From JAEULH01 sp963746275 (GTDB lineage: Bacteria > Pseudomonadota > Alphaproteobacteria > Rhodospirillales > Defluviicoccaceae), in contig CAVVAX010000004.1 in assembly GCA_963746275.1 (NCBI GenBank), forward strand, positions 11,592-75,591: 64,000 nucleotides of DNA. The letters run 5' to 3'. Below, piece after piece: positions 17,379 through 26,851 of this stretch; the first letter of the stretch is position 1, and each line of letters begins with the position of its first letter. The translations under genes and the position numbers were made by a program. Below the pieces are notes generated by a model. It saw only the letters and a list, made by a program, of their open reading frames with translations, had not been told where the DNA came from and ran no database searches.

Positions 17379-18333
17379 ATGGACACGGCTTGGGTAGGTA
17401 TCGACGTGTCGAAGGATTGGTTGGACGTTGGCGTTCGTCCGACCGGGGAGCGAACGCGGATGGGCCGGGATGCCGAGGGGCTGGCCAGCTTGGTGGCCCG
17501 GCTCGTGCCGCTGGCGCCGAGGGTTGTGGCGGTCGAGGCGACCGGCGGCTACGAGAGCGTGGTGGTGGCCACGCTGGCGGCGGCTGGACTTCCGGTGGTG
17601 GTGGTGAACCCGGCGCAGGTTCGCGCCTTTGCCCAGGCGCTCGGCAAGCGGGCCAAGACCGACCCCATCGACGCCGACGTCATCGCCCACTTCGTCGAGG
17701 CGACAAAGCCGGAGGTTCGGGCACTGCCCGATGCGCAGACGCGAGCTCTCGCCGATCTCGTCGTCCGCCGCCGGCAGATCATCCAGACGATCGTCGCCGA
17801 ACGGCAGCGGCAGAAGCGCCTGACCGAGCCGCGCCTGCAAAAGAGCATCGCCCGCCTGCTCTCCGCGCTGCAGAAGGAGCTTTCCAGCATCGAGGCCGAC
17901 ATCGACGACGCCGTGCGCAACTCTCCGGCCTGGCGCGCCAAGGAGGATCTGCTGACCTCGGTTCCGGGCATCGGCAAGACCATTGCCCGAACCCTTCTCG
18001 CCGAGCTGCCCGAGCTCGGCACCTTCGACCGCCGCAGGCCGCGGCGCTGTCCGGGCTGGCGCCGTGGACCCGACAGTCCGGCCAGTGGAAAGGCAAGAGC
18101 TTCATCGGCGGCGGGCGCGCCTCGGTGCGGAGCGCGCTCTTCGTCGGCGCCATGGTCGCCGCCGACACAACCCCGAACTCAAGGCCTTCCGCGACCGGCT
18201 CGTCGAGGCCGGCAAGCCCAGGCTGGTTGCCCTCGTCGCCACCGCCCGCAAGCTTCTCACCATCCTCAATGCCATCCTCCGCGATGGCCGACCATGGCAG
18301 GAGGGGCACGCCCATGCCGCGGGATCGAGCTGA
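17379..18333 (+). pseudogene. IS110-family transposase with two frameshifts
   Basis: An IS110/IS1111-type transposase. The N-terminal RuvC-like DEDD site is intact: GIDVSKDWLDV, VAVEATGGYESV and GKRAKTDPIDADVIAHF. The central coiled region (RQIIQTIVAERQRQK) and the VPGIGKTIARTLLAELPELG helix-hairpin follow. At about 18033 a base is missing, after which AAALSGLAPWTRQSG and FIGGGRASVRSALFVGAMVAA continue in the next frame. A second base is missing at about 18165, after which HNPELKAFRDRLVEAGKP and LLTILNAILRDGRPW continue to the stop at 18331. Both gaps are single C losses, so sequencing error is possible. Insertion boundaries were not resolved. Confidence 0.88.
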
Positions 18334-18477
18334 TGGCAAGCAAGCGTCCGCGCGCGGCGGACGGGTCAAGGCCGCAAGCCGTACCAGCGGGAGCGCGCCC
18401 GCGCTCGCCTTGACGCGGCCAGCGCGCGCGGACCACCCTGCCGACATCAGATCACCCCTTGACCCGCAAGACAGTCG

Positions 18478-18545
18478 CTCACCCCAACCCTCTCCCACCC
18501 GCGGGAGAGAGAGGCGCGCGCAGCGCGCGGGCGTGGGTGTCGCCA
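18478..18545. repeat. intergenic palindromic repeat
   Basis: A CACCCCAACCCTCTCCC-type sequence forms a stem (CTCTCCC at 18490-18496 with GGGAGAG at 18503-18509), followed by a second stem of GCGCGCG around an A. This kind of repeat is scattered through many alphaproteobacterial genomes. It lies between the IS110 gene and the next gene. Confidence 0.4.
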
Positions 18546-18594
18546 CGCCACTGCCCCCGGCCCCAGATGACGCACACCCCTTGGCCGCTGAACG

Positions 18595-20148
18595 ATGAAC
18601 GCCGAGCAGGCCGAGGTCATCGCCTTCCTGTCGCATCCGGAAACCTTCGGCCTGGCGGAGCCGCCGCAGCGCTGCGAGACCCACGCATCGATCGTCTTCA
18701 TCGCCGGTGAGCGTGCCTACAAGCTGAAGCGGGCCGTTCGCTACCCCTACCTCGACTTCTCCACGCCGGAGCGGCGGCGGGCCTTCTGCGAGGCGGAGGT
18801 GCGGATCAACCGCCGGACCGCGCCCTCGATCTATCGCGGCGTCATTGCCATCACCCGGGATGCGGAGGGGCGGCTGGCGCTGAACGGCAAAGGCGAGCCG
18901 GTCGACTGGCTGGTGGAGATGGCGCGGTTCGACGACGACGCGCTGTTCGCGACGATGGCGGAGCGCGGCCAGCTAACCCGCCCCATGATCGAGGATCTCG
19001 CCGACCACATCGGCGCCTTCCACCGCGAGGCGGAGCCGCGGCCGGGGGCCGGCGGCGCCGCGGCCATGGCAGCGGTCATTGAGAACAACGCCAAGAGCCT
19101 CGCCGCCACCGACCTCGACCCGGGCGAGGTCCGCCGGCTGATCGGGCGCCAGAAGGCGGCGCTGGCCGAGGTCGCCGATCTCATCGACCACAGGAGCGCG
19201 GATGGCTTCGTCCGCCACTGCCACGGCGACCTGCACCTGCGCAACATCGTGCTGCTGGACGGCCGGGCGACGCTGTTCGATGCCATCGAGTTCAACGACG
19301 CCTTCGCCACGATCGACGTCCTTTACGACCTGGCCTTCCTGCTCATGGACCTCGGCTACCGCGGCCATGATGACCTCGCCTCGCTGGTCCTCAACCGCTA
19401 CCTGGACAACGGCAGTGGTGGTGGCGGCAGCGGCCTGGCAGCGCTGCCGCTGTCCCTGTCGCTGCGCGCCGGGATCCGCGCGCATGTTGATGCGACGGCG
19501 GCCGGGGCGCACTCAGATCCGGCGGAGGCGCGGCGGCTAAGCGAGGCGGCGCAGCGCTATCTCGAGTGGGCGCAGTCGGCGCTCAGGAGCGTTCCGCCAC
19601 GGCTGATTGCGGTGGGCGGGCTGTCGGGCAGCGGCAAGTCGAAGCTGGCGCGGGCGCTGGCGCCTGGCCTCGGCAATGCTTGCGGCGCCCGGGTGCTGCG
19701 CACCGACGCGATCCGCAAGCGGCTGGCCGGCGTTTCGCTCGCAACCCGGCTCGGACCCGAGGGCTACCGCCGGGAGATGACCGAGCGGACCTACCGCGCC
19801 CTCTACGAGGAGGCCGACGCGGCGCTCGAAGCCGGCTGCACGGTCATCGCCGATGCCGTCTTCGCCTCGCCCCACGAACGCACCGCCATCCGGAAGCTCG
19901 CGGCCCGGCGCGGCGTGCCGTTCACGGGCCTCTGGCTGGAAGCGCCGGCGGCGGTGCTGGAGGCGAGGGTGCAAGGCCGGCAGGGCGATGTCTCGGACGC
20001 CGGCGTTGCGGTCTTGCGGATGCAGTTGGGCTATGACCTCGGCGAGATCGACTGGGCGCGCGTGGACTCCTCCGGCCCACCCGAGGCCACCCTCGCCGCC
20101 GCGAGCGCGCGGCTTGAGCCGGTCGAGGCCGCACCCGCGCAGGAGTAG
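18595..20148 (+). CDS. APH-like / P-loop kinase two-domain protein
   Basis: A 517-residue cytoplasmic protein with two parts. Residues about 20-320 resemble an aminoglycoside-phosphotransferase fold, with FIAGERAYKLKRAV, the catalytic-loop motif HCHGDLHLRNIVLLDG (about 204-219) and LFDAIEFND as the metal-binding acid. Residues about 335-510 are a P-loop kinase with GGLSGSGKSKLARALA (Walker A near 342) and a zeta-toxin-like or AAA_33 layout (VIADAVFASPHERTAIRKLA). The fusion is well known in proteobacteria as a 'bifunctional aminoglycoside phosphotransferase/ATP-binding protein', but its substrate is not established; resistance should not be assumed. The frame is intact. It stands alone between the IS110 gene and the mutase operon. 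Confidence 0.88.
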   Translation: MNAEQAEVIAFLSHPETFGLAEPPQRCETHASIVFIAGERAYKLKRAVRYPYLDFSTPERRRAFCEAEVRINRRTAPSIYRGVIAITRDAEGRLALNGKGEPVDWLVEMARFDDDALFATMAERGQLTRPMIEDLADHIGAFHREAEPRPGAGGAAAMAAVIENNAKSLAATDLDPGEVRRLIGRQKAALAEVADLIDHRSADGFVRHCHGDLHLRNIVLLDGRATLFDAIEFNDAFATIDVLYDLAFLLMDLGYRGHDDLASLVLNRYLDNGSGGGGSGLAALPLSLSLRAGIRAHVDATAAGAHSDPAEARRLSEAAQRYLEWAQSALRSVPPRLIAVGGLSGSGKSKLARALAPGLGNACGARVLRTDAIRKRLAGVSLATRLGPEGYRREMTERTYRALYEEADAALEAGCTVIADAVFASPHERTAIRKLAARRGVPFTGLWLEAPAAVLEARVQGRQGDVSDAGVAVLRMQLGYDLGEIDWARVDSSGPPEATLAAASARLEPVEAAPAQE

Positions 20149-20365
20149 CTCGCGAGGCGCCGCGGATCGCTCCTCCTCAGCCCGGCCGCAGTCTGAGCAC
20201 AGCCCAATCGCAGCCCGGGCGGTTTCTTGACCGGCCGGACGCGGTGCCTTACGGTGCCCGCGCAAAAAATGCGACGCGTTGTCGTGAGGGAAGCGCCGAG
20301 GGATCAGGGTCCTCCGCGACGCGCCAGGCGGCGATCGATCAACACAAGAACGACGCGGGAACCCG

Positions 20366-22471
20366 ATGACCGAGCCACAGCTGAATTTCTCCGAAGGCTT
20401 CGCGATGCCGACCTACGACGAGTGGGTCGCCGAGGTCGAGAAGGCGCTGAAGGGCGCGCCGTTCGACCGCAAGATGCTGACGAAGACCTACGAGGGGATC
20501 ACTCTCCGGCCGATCTACACCCGCAACGACTGGCCGCCGACGGGCGATCCGTCCGGCTTCCCCGGCGCTACGCCGTTCACCCGCGGCGGGCGGGCTGCGG
20601 GAAACCGCGTCAGCAACTGGGACGTCCGCCAAGCCTATGCCGCGCCCGACCCGGCGGCCGCAAACGAAACCATCCTCCATGAGCTTGAGCGCGGCGTCAC
20701 CTCGCTCCTGCTCCAGTTCGACAAGGCCGCCCGCGCCGGCCTCGACGGCGACGCTTCGCCGGAGCTCGCCGGCAACGGCGGGATCATGCTCTACGGGCTC
20801 GACGACCTCGACCTGGCCCTGACCGGCGTATACCTCGACCTGGTCACCGTGGCGCTTAAGCCCGGCGCCCAGTTCCTGCCCGCCGCTGCCCTGCTCGCCG
20901 CCCTTTGGCAACGCCGCGGCATTAGCCCGGCAAAAGCCCTCGGCGCCTTCAATGCCGATCCGCTCGGCACCCTGGCCCAGGCGGGAACGCTGCCGGTCTC
21001 GCCCGAGAAGGCCATGGCCCAGGTGGCCGACCTCGCCGGCTACACCGCGTCCACCTACCCGCTGTCGACCGCCGTCGCGGTCGACACCACGCCCTACCAC
21101 AACGCGGGCGCCACCGAGACCCAGGACCTCGCAGCCTCCATGGCGACCGCCGTCGCCTACCTCAAGGCGATGACCGGGGCTGGCCTCGACGTCGACGCCG
21201 CCTGCCGGCAGATCCAGTTCATCTATGCGGTGAGCTGTGACCAGTTCCTGGCCCTGGCCAAGCTGCGCGCCGCGAGGAAGATGTGGGCGCGCATCGCCGA
21301 GGCCTGCGGCGCTTCCGAGCCGGCGCGGGCCATGCGCCTCCACGCGGTGACCGCCGAGCGGATGCTGAGCCAGCGCGACCCGTGGGTAAACACCCTTCGC
21401 GCCACCGTCGCCTGCTTCGCCGCCAGTGCCGGCGGCGCCGATAGCGTCACCATCCTTCCCTACAACGCCGCCCTCGGCCAGCCGACCGAGCTGGCGCGGA
21501 GGGTCGCGCGCAACACCCACGTGATCCTCGCCGAGGAGTCCAACATCGCCAAGGTGGTCGATCCGGGCGGCGGCTCCTGGTACGTCGAGAGCCTGACGGA
21601 CGCCATGGCCGAGGCCGCCTGGAGCGAGTTCCAGGCGATCGAGGCCGGGGGCGGCATGCTCGCGATGCTCAAGGACGCGAGCTTCGGCGAGAAGATCGCC
21701 AATGCCTACGCCGCCCGCGAGGCCAACCTGGCCAAGCGCCGCGACGCTTTGACCGGGGTCAGCGAGTTCCCCAACATGCAAGAGCGCGGCGCCGAGGTGG
21801 CGACGCCCGATCTGGCCGCGGCTTTGGCATCCGCCCGCCAGCGGCTGCAGGCCGCACGCGCCCGGGGCGCCTCGGTGGATGCTTTGGCCGGCGCCGACGG
21901 CGGCGGGCTGAGTCAAGCCGCGGTCACCGCCGCCGGCGCTGGCGCCACGATCGGCGCCATGGCGAAGGCGCTGGGCGGCGGCGAAACCGTGGCTATAGCG
22001 CCGATGCCGCGCCACCGTTACGCCGAGGCCTTCGAGGCTCTGCGCGATGCGGCCGATGCCTGGCGGGAGAAGACCGGGTCGCTGCCGGCGATCTTCCTCG
22101 CCAACCTCGGCCCGCTCGCAAAGCACACGGCGCGCGCCACCTTCGCCCGCAACTACTTCGGCGTCGCCGGGATCGAGTGCGTGAACGCCGAGGGCTTCGA
22201 CGACGCCGAGGCTTGCGCCGCCGCCTTCAAGAAGAGCGGGGCGAAGATCGCGTGCCTGTGCTCCGCCGATCCCATCTACGAGCAGAAGGTCGCGCTCGTG
22301 GCGCCGGCGCTGAAGCAGGCGGGCTGCCAGTACCTGTTCCTCGCCGGCAACCCGGGCGACAAGAAGGCCGACTACCAGGGGGCCGGCGTCGACGACTTCA
22401 TCGCCCTTGGCGGCAACGTGCTTGCGCAGACCCGAAACACCCTCGCGCTGCTTGGAGTGATTGACCGATGA
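20366..22471 (+). CDS. mutA: methylmalonyl-CoA mutase small (beta) subunit
   Basis: The non-catalytic partner of the B12-dependent mutase that converts methylmalonyl-CoA to succinyl-CoA. The 701 residues show the typical small-subunit N-terminus (YDEWVAEVEKALKGAPFDRKML, then LTKTYEGITLRPIYTRND) and the barrel sequence GGRAAGNRVSNWDVRQAYA. VDPGGGSWYVESLTDAMAEAAW appears later. The C-terminal Rossmann-like domain lacks the cobalamin-binding DxHxxG motif, as expected for this subunit. Its stop overlaps the mutB start by four bases (ATGA), so the two subunits are translationally coupled. No cobalamin riboswitch was recognised upstream. Confidence 0.94.
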   Translation: MTEPQLNFSEGFAMPTYDEWVAEVEKALKGAPFDRKMLTKTYEGITLRPIYTRNDWPPTGDPSGFPGATPFTRGGRAAGNRVSNWDVRQAYAAPDPAAANETILHELERGVTSLLLQFDKAARAGLDGDASPELAGNGGIMLYGLDDLDLALTGVYLDLVTVALKPGAQFLPAAALLAALWQRRGISPAKALGAFNADPLGTLAQAGTLPVSPEKAMAQVADLAGYTASTYPLSTAVAVDTTPYHNAGATETQDLAASMATAVAYLKAMTGAGLDVDAACRQIQFIYAVSCDQFLALAKLRAARKMWARIAEACGASEPARAMRLHAVTAERMLSQRDPWVNTLRATVACFAASAGGADSVTILPYNAALGQPTELARRVARNTHVILAEESNIAKVVDPGGGSWYVESLTDAMAEAAWSEFQAIEAGGGMLAMLKDASFGEKIANAYAAREANLAKRRDALTGVSEFPNMQERGAEVATPDLAAALASARQRLQAARARGASVDALAGADGGGLSQAAVTAAGAGATIGAMAKALGGGETVAIAPMPRHRYAEAFEALRDAADAWREKTGSLPAIFLANLGPLAKHTARATFARNYFGVAGIECVNAEGFDDAEACAAAFKKSGAKIACLCSADPIYEQKVALVAPALKQAGCQYLFLAGNPGDKKADYQGAGVDDFIALGGNVLAQTRNTLALLGVIDR

Positions 22472-24676
22472 CCTCGATCCCCGATTTCTCCGCGATCAAG
22501 CTGCAGCCCGGGAATACCCCGCCGCAGGAGGGTGGCTATGCCGCCTGGGCCGAGCGCTTCAAGGCCGAGACCGGCAAGTCGCCCGAAGACTTCCTGTGGG
22601 AGACGCCGGAGAAGCTGATGGTCAAGCCGCTCTACGGCGCGGCCGACCTCGATGGCCTCGATCATCTCGACACGATGTCCGGAATGCCGCCGTTTCTCCG
22701 CGGCCCCTACTCGACGATGTACGTGACCCGGCCCTGGACCATCCGCCAGTACGCCGGCTTCTCCACGGCGAAGGACTCCAACGCCTTTTACCGGCGCAAC
22801 CTCGCCGCGGGGCAGAAGGGGTTGTCGGTCGCCTTCGACCTGGCCACTCACCGCGGCTACGATAGCGACAACCCTCGGGTCGCCGGCGACGTCGGCATGG
22901 CCGGGGTTGCCATCGAACTCGATCATGGACATGAAGGTGCTGTTCGACGGCATCCCGCTCGACCAGATGACCGTGTCGATGACCATGAACGGCGCCGTGC
23001 TGCCGATCCTGGCACTCTATATCGTTGCCGCCGAGGAGCAGGGGGTCAAGCACGAGCAACTGGCGGGGACTATCCAGAACGACATCCTCAAGGAGTTCAT
23101 GGTCCGCAACACCTACATTTACCCGCCCGAGCCGTCGATGCGGATCATCTCCGACATCTTCGCCTTCACCTCCAAGAACATGCCCAAGTTCAACTCGATT
23201 TCGATCTCCGGCTACCACATGCAGGAGGCGGGGGCGACGGCGGACCTGGAGATGGCCTACACCCTCGCCGACGGCGTCGAGTATGCCCGCTGCGGGCTGA
23301 AGGCCGGGCTGACCATCGACCAGTTCGCGCCGAGGCTCTCGTTCTTCTGGGCCATCGGCATGAACTTCTACATGGAGATCGCCAAGATGCGGGCGGCGCG
23401 CCTGCTCTGGGCGAAGCTGATCAAGCAGTTCGACGCGAAGAGCAACAAGTCGCTGGCGCTTCGCACCCACTCGCAGACCTCCGGCTGGAGCCTGACGGCG
23501 CAGGACGTCTACAACAACGTCGTGCGCACCTGCATTGAGGCGATGGCGGCAACCCAAGGCCACACCCAGTCGCTGCACACCAACTCGTTCGACGAGGCCC
23601 TGGCGCTGCCCACCGACTTCTCCGCCCGCATCGCCCGGAACACCCAGCTGTTCCTGCAGCAGGAGAGCGGCACGACCAGCGTCATCGACCCGTGGGGCGG
23701 CTCCTACTACGTCGAGCGGCTGACCCGCGAGCTGGCCGAGAAGGCCTGGGGACATATCCAGGAGGTCGAGCAGTCGGGCGGCATGGCCAAGGCCATCGAG
23801 GCCGGCATCCCGAAGCTGCGCATCGAGGAGGCCGCCGCCCGCACCCAGGCGCGGATCGACAGCGGCCGGCAGACGGTGGTCGGGGTCAACAAATACCAGC
23901 TCACCGAGCACGAGACCATTGAGGTGCTCAAGATCGACAACGCCGAGGTCCGCCGCGGCCAAATCGCCCAGCTCGAGGAGTTGCGAGCGAAGCGCGACCC
24001 CAAGGAGGTCGAGGCGAAGCTCTCGGCGCTGACGCGATGCGCCGAGACCGGCGAGGGCAACCTGCTGCAGCTCGCCGTCGAGGCCGGCCGCGCCCGCTGC
24101 TCCGTCGGCGAGATCTCGGACGCGTTGGAGAAGGTCTATGGCCGGCATAAGGCCGAGATCCGGGCCATCTCCGGCGTCTACCGCAGCGAGGTGGGCGAGA
24201 AGTCGGACACGATTGCGAGGGCACACGCTCTGGTCGAGGCCTTCGAGGCCAACGACGGCCGCAGGCCGCGCATCCTGGTCGCCAAGATGGGCCAGGACGG
24301 ACACGACCGCGGGCAGAAGGTCATCGCCAGCGCCTTCGCCGACCTCGGCTTCGACGTCGACATCGGGCCGCTGTTCCAGACGCCGGCCGAGGTCGCCCGC
24401 CAGGCGGTGGAGAACGACGTTCATGTCATCGGCGTAAGCACGCTCGCGGCCGGCCACCTCACCCTGGTGCCCGAGCTGAAGAAGGCGCTGAAGGCGCTCG
24501 GCCGTGAGGACATCCTGATCGTCGTCGGCGGGGTCATCCCGCCCCAGGACTACGCCGCGCTCTACGCCGCCGGCGCCGAGGCGATCTACCCGCCGGGCAC
24601 GGTGATCAGCGAGGCGGCGCTGGGCCTGGTCGCGAGCCTCAACACGCGCCTCGGCTACGCCAGCGAGGCCGCTTAA
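22468..24676 (+). CDS. mutB: methylmalonyl-CoA mutase large (alpha) subunit (one-base frameshift as sequenced)
   Basis: The catalytic, adenosylcobalamin-binding subunit, 735 residues after one repair. The N-terminal barrel reads RPWTIRQYAGFSTAKDSNAFYRRNLAAGQKGLSVAFDLATHRGYDSD. At 22916-22917 an extra A breaks the frame in GVAI-DSIMDMKVLFDGIPLDQMTVSMTMNGAVLP; deleting it restores the motif exactly. The C-terminal domain has the cobalt-ligand motif DGHDRG in KMGQDGHDRGQKVIASAFADLG and GVSTLAAGHLTLVPELKKALK. Because this gene sits between an intact mutA and an intact meaB, the indel is more likely a sequencing error than loss of the pathway. The stop is five bases before meaB. Confidence 0.93.
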
Positions 24677-24680
24677 GACG

Positions 24681-25703
24681 ATGGCGGCGGCGGCACAGGC
24701 GGCGCCGGCGACCATCCCGCGGGCGGCGCTCACCGACGAGGACTACGCCGGGGGCGTGCTGGCGGGCGACCGGGCCATGCTCGGCCGGGCCATCACCGTC
24801 ATCGAGAGCCGCAGCCCCCGCCACCGCCAGCTCGCCCAGGACATCCTGCACCGGCTGTTGCCGCACACCGGCCGCGCGCACCGGATCGGCATTACCGGCG
24901 TGCCCGGCGCCGGCAAGAGCACCTTCATCGAGGCGTTCGGCACCTACCTCATCCGCCAGGGGCTGAAGGTGGCCGTCCTCGCCGTCGACCCGTCCAGCCC
25001 GGTCAGCGGCGGCAGCATCCTCGGCGACAAGACCCGCATGGCCGAGCTGTCGCAGGAGCCTAACGCCTTCATCCGTCCCTCGCCGTCTGGGGGAACGCTC
25101 GGCGGCGTCACCCGGACGACCCGCCAGACCATGGTCGTCTGCGACGCCGCCGGCTACGACGTGATCCTGGTGGAGACAGTGGGCGCCGGCCAGTCCGAGG
25201 TCGCGGTCTCGGACCTCACCGACGTGTTCGTCGTGCTGATGCTGCCCGGCGCCGGCGACGAGTTGCAGGGCATCAAGAAGGGCGTCCTCGAGATCGCCGA
25301 CATGATCGTCGTCAACAAGGCCGACGGCGGCAATGAGATCCGCGCCAAGCAGGCGGTGGTGCACTACCGCAATGCGCTCCACATCATCCAGCCGCGCGCG
25401 GCCGCCTGGTCGCCGCCGGTGATGATGTGCAGCGCAATCAAGAACACCGGCATCGACGCCGTCTGGGGCAAGCTGGTGGAGCACAAGGAGAAGCTCAGCG
25501 CCACCGGGGAGTTCCAGACGCGGCGCCAGCAGCAGCGGGTCAAGGCGATGTGGACGACGCTGCAGGACCGGGTGATGACCGATATCAGGAGCCACCCCAA
25601 GGTGGTCGAGCAGTTGCCGGTGCTCAAGAGCGAGCTCCTGTCCGGCAACCTCACCGTCACCCGCGCCGTCGACCGGATCCTCGCCCTGTTCCACCAGGAC
25701 TGA
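24681..25703 (+). CDS. meaB: MeaB, methylmalonyl-CoA mutase-associated GTPase chaperone
   Basis: A 340-residue G3E-family GTPase that protects methylmalonyl-CoA mutase and gates cofactor loading. GITGVPGAGKSTFIEAFG is the Walker A, VAVLAVDPSSPVSGGSILGDKTRM the family-specific switch region, VETVGAGQSEVAVSDLTD the switch II strand and IVVNKADG the NKxD base-recognition motif. The C-terminal dimerisation region (MWTTLQDRVMTDIRSHPKV) is present. The start is four bases after the mutB stop, without a strong ribosome site, so translation probably couples to mutB. Frame and length are normal. Confidence 0.95.
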   Translation: MAAAAQAAPATIPRAALTDEDYAGGVLAGDRAMLGRAITVIESRSPRHRQLAQDILHRLLPHTGRAHRIGITGVPGAGKSTFIEAFGTYLIRQGLKVAVLAVDPSSPVSGGSILGDKTRMAELSQEPNAFIRPSPSGGTLGGVTRTTRQTMVVCDAAGYDVILVETVGAGQSEVAVSDLTDVFVVLMLPGAGDELQGIKKGVLEIADMIVVNKADGGNEIRAKQAVVHYRNALHIIQPRAAAWSPPVMMCSAIKNTGIDAVWGKLVEHKEKLSATGEFQTRRQQQRVKAMWTTLQDRVMTDIRSHPKVVEQLPVLKSELLSGNLTVTRAVDRILALFHQD

Positions 25704-25917
25704 ACGCAAGCCGGCGGCTCTGTTGCGTAGTTTAGACGGGCTTAAATGCATGAGACCCGAGCATGCTCCTATGGCTGAAGGCATGCAGGTAGCCAAGTAA
25801 GCTCGGCGGTGCCCGCGTACCGGGGGGGGAACGTAGCGGATCGGAACAATCGCCTAAGATTGCACAAGTGGTCTGTTGACAACGGCGACGCCAAGCTACT
25901 TACAGTCGACCAGTCGC

Positions 25918-26711
25918 ATGTCTGACCTGACGGCCATCGAGAAGCGCAAGCTGGAGCACCTGTTCGGCATGGCCTCCGGCTATGTCCTAAACTTCACAAA
26001 CCGGACGTTCGAAGAATTCGTGCTCGAAAGCACCGGACGCGCGATCTACGACGGTACGACTTCGGAAGGGGTCGAAGGCCAATCGATTGCGCGGCTTCTG
26101 GAACGAGGAGAGCAATCGCGTTGTTTGGCAAATTGTTTGGCGATCTGATCGACTACGGCGAGGGTGATAATCTATTTAGTGATCCCGGAGCCATCGGACC
26201 GTGCCGCCACATTGTGCAGCGCCTCATTCAAGTGAGTCCTGTTTCGGAGCTAGACGCTCTTGCCCCGGTCGCCAATGAGCGGGATTTCGAGCCGGTCGCG
26301 AAAGCAGTCCGCGACGCGATCGAGAAGAACGAGCCGGAAGCGGGTCTCGACCGCCTGCACACCTTCGTCGTCAAGTTCGTTCGCCGGCTATGCGAGCAGC
26401 GCGGCGGAATCGCCGTGGACCGCGACAAGCCTTTGCACAGCTTGCTCGGCGAGTACGTCAAGCGGCTGAGGGCAAATGGCCATATAGACTCGGAGATGAC
26501 AGCCCGCATCCTGAAATCGAGCATCGGAAACTTGGAGGCGTTCAACGACGTCGACAACCAAGTCTGCACACGACAACCACTCCTGAGCTACGACGAGGCG
26601 CTTCTCATCTTTAACAACGTCGCCAGCTCGATCCGCTTTCTTCGCACGCTGGAAAAACGGCTCGCGCGGCAAGAGACAGCCACGCCGCCCACGCTTGAGC
26701 CGATTGACGAT
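25918..26711 (+). pseudogene. abortive-infection protein (AbiJ N-terminal plus Abi_C type), frameshifted and split
   Basis: A 267-residue protein when repaired. The N-terminal part is like AbiJ_NTD3 (LFGMASGYVLNFTNRTFEEFVLESTG, then GSKANRLRGFWNEESNRVVGKLFGDLIDY). The C-terminal part is like Abi_C (GLDRLHTFVVKFVRRLCEQRGG, PLHSLLGEYVKRLRANGHIDSEMTARILKSSIGNLEAFNDV, LSYDEALLIFNNVASSIRFLRTLEKRLA). Two one-base insertions lie in runs: GGGG at 26068-26071 and TTT at 26124-26126. The last codons (LEPIDD, then IPF and stop) are separated by the 3.87-kb element at 26713-30582; the tail ATTCCTTTCTAG resumes at 30591. Proteins of this class act in phage defence, but nothing here shows which phage or mechanism. 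Confidence 0.7.
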
Positions 26712-26712
26712 A
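26705..26712. repeat. left 8-bp target site duplication
   Basis: TGACGATA here is repeated at 30583-30590, directly outside the two inverted ends of the element. Removing the element plus one copy restores the end of the abortive-infection frame. Confidence 0.9.
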
Positions 26713-26730
26713 ATGGCTTATCCCCGTACT
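26713..26730. repeat. left terminal inverted repeat (18 bp)
   Basis: ATGGCTTATCCCCGTACT, the exact reverse complement of 30565-30582. Confidence 0.92.
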
Positions 26731-26772
26731 TCCGGTGCGATCAACATGTTGTAGGTGACGGGCTTGATGGCG
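26731..26772. repeat. left 42-bp subterminal direct repeat
   Basis: Begins TCCGGTGC and ends TTGATGGCG; key core AACATGTTGTAGG. It matches 30523-30564 at 41 of 42 positions (G/A at base 9) and touches the terminal repeat. Confidence 0.9.
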
Positions 26773-26845
26773 GCGCCGATCGCCAGGAGGGATCGGAAGG
26801 CGGCCTGTTCGCAGGTCGCGTCGGAGATCACGAACCGATGAGACT
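26773..26845 (-). pseudogene. possible IS5-family transposase N-terminal scrap
   Basis: Read on the minus strand, the sequence gives SHRFVISDATCEQAAFRSLL. This resembles the start of IS5-group transposases (RFVISDAxW). It then runs through the 42-bp repeat as AIKPVTYNMLIAP. It is only about 25 residues long and overlaps the kinase upstream region, so it may be chance. Confidence 0.25.
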
Positions 26846-26851
26846 CGTTTG

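Noticed and set aside
18595..20148. Aminoglycoside resistance gene
   Set aside because: The APH-like fold is fused to a P-loop kinase domain, a common chromosomal protein without a shown link to resistance.
20149..20365. Cobalamin riboswitch before the B12-dependent mutase operon
   Set aside because: No B12-box or related conserved core was recognised in the leader.
20339..24733. Long open frames on the minus strand opposite mutA and mutB (595 and 703 codons)
   Set aside because: They are His/Arg/Gly-rich mirror frames of GC-rich genes with clear motifs on the plus strand.
25724..25745. GGCTCTGTTGCGTAGTTTAG, similar to the end of IS6-type elements
   Set aside because: Only one end-like sequence, no transposase and no second copy were found; could be chance.
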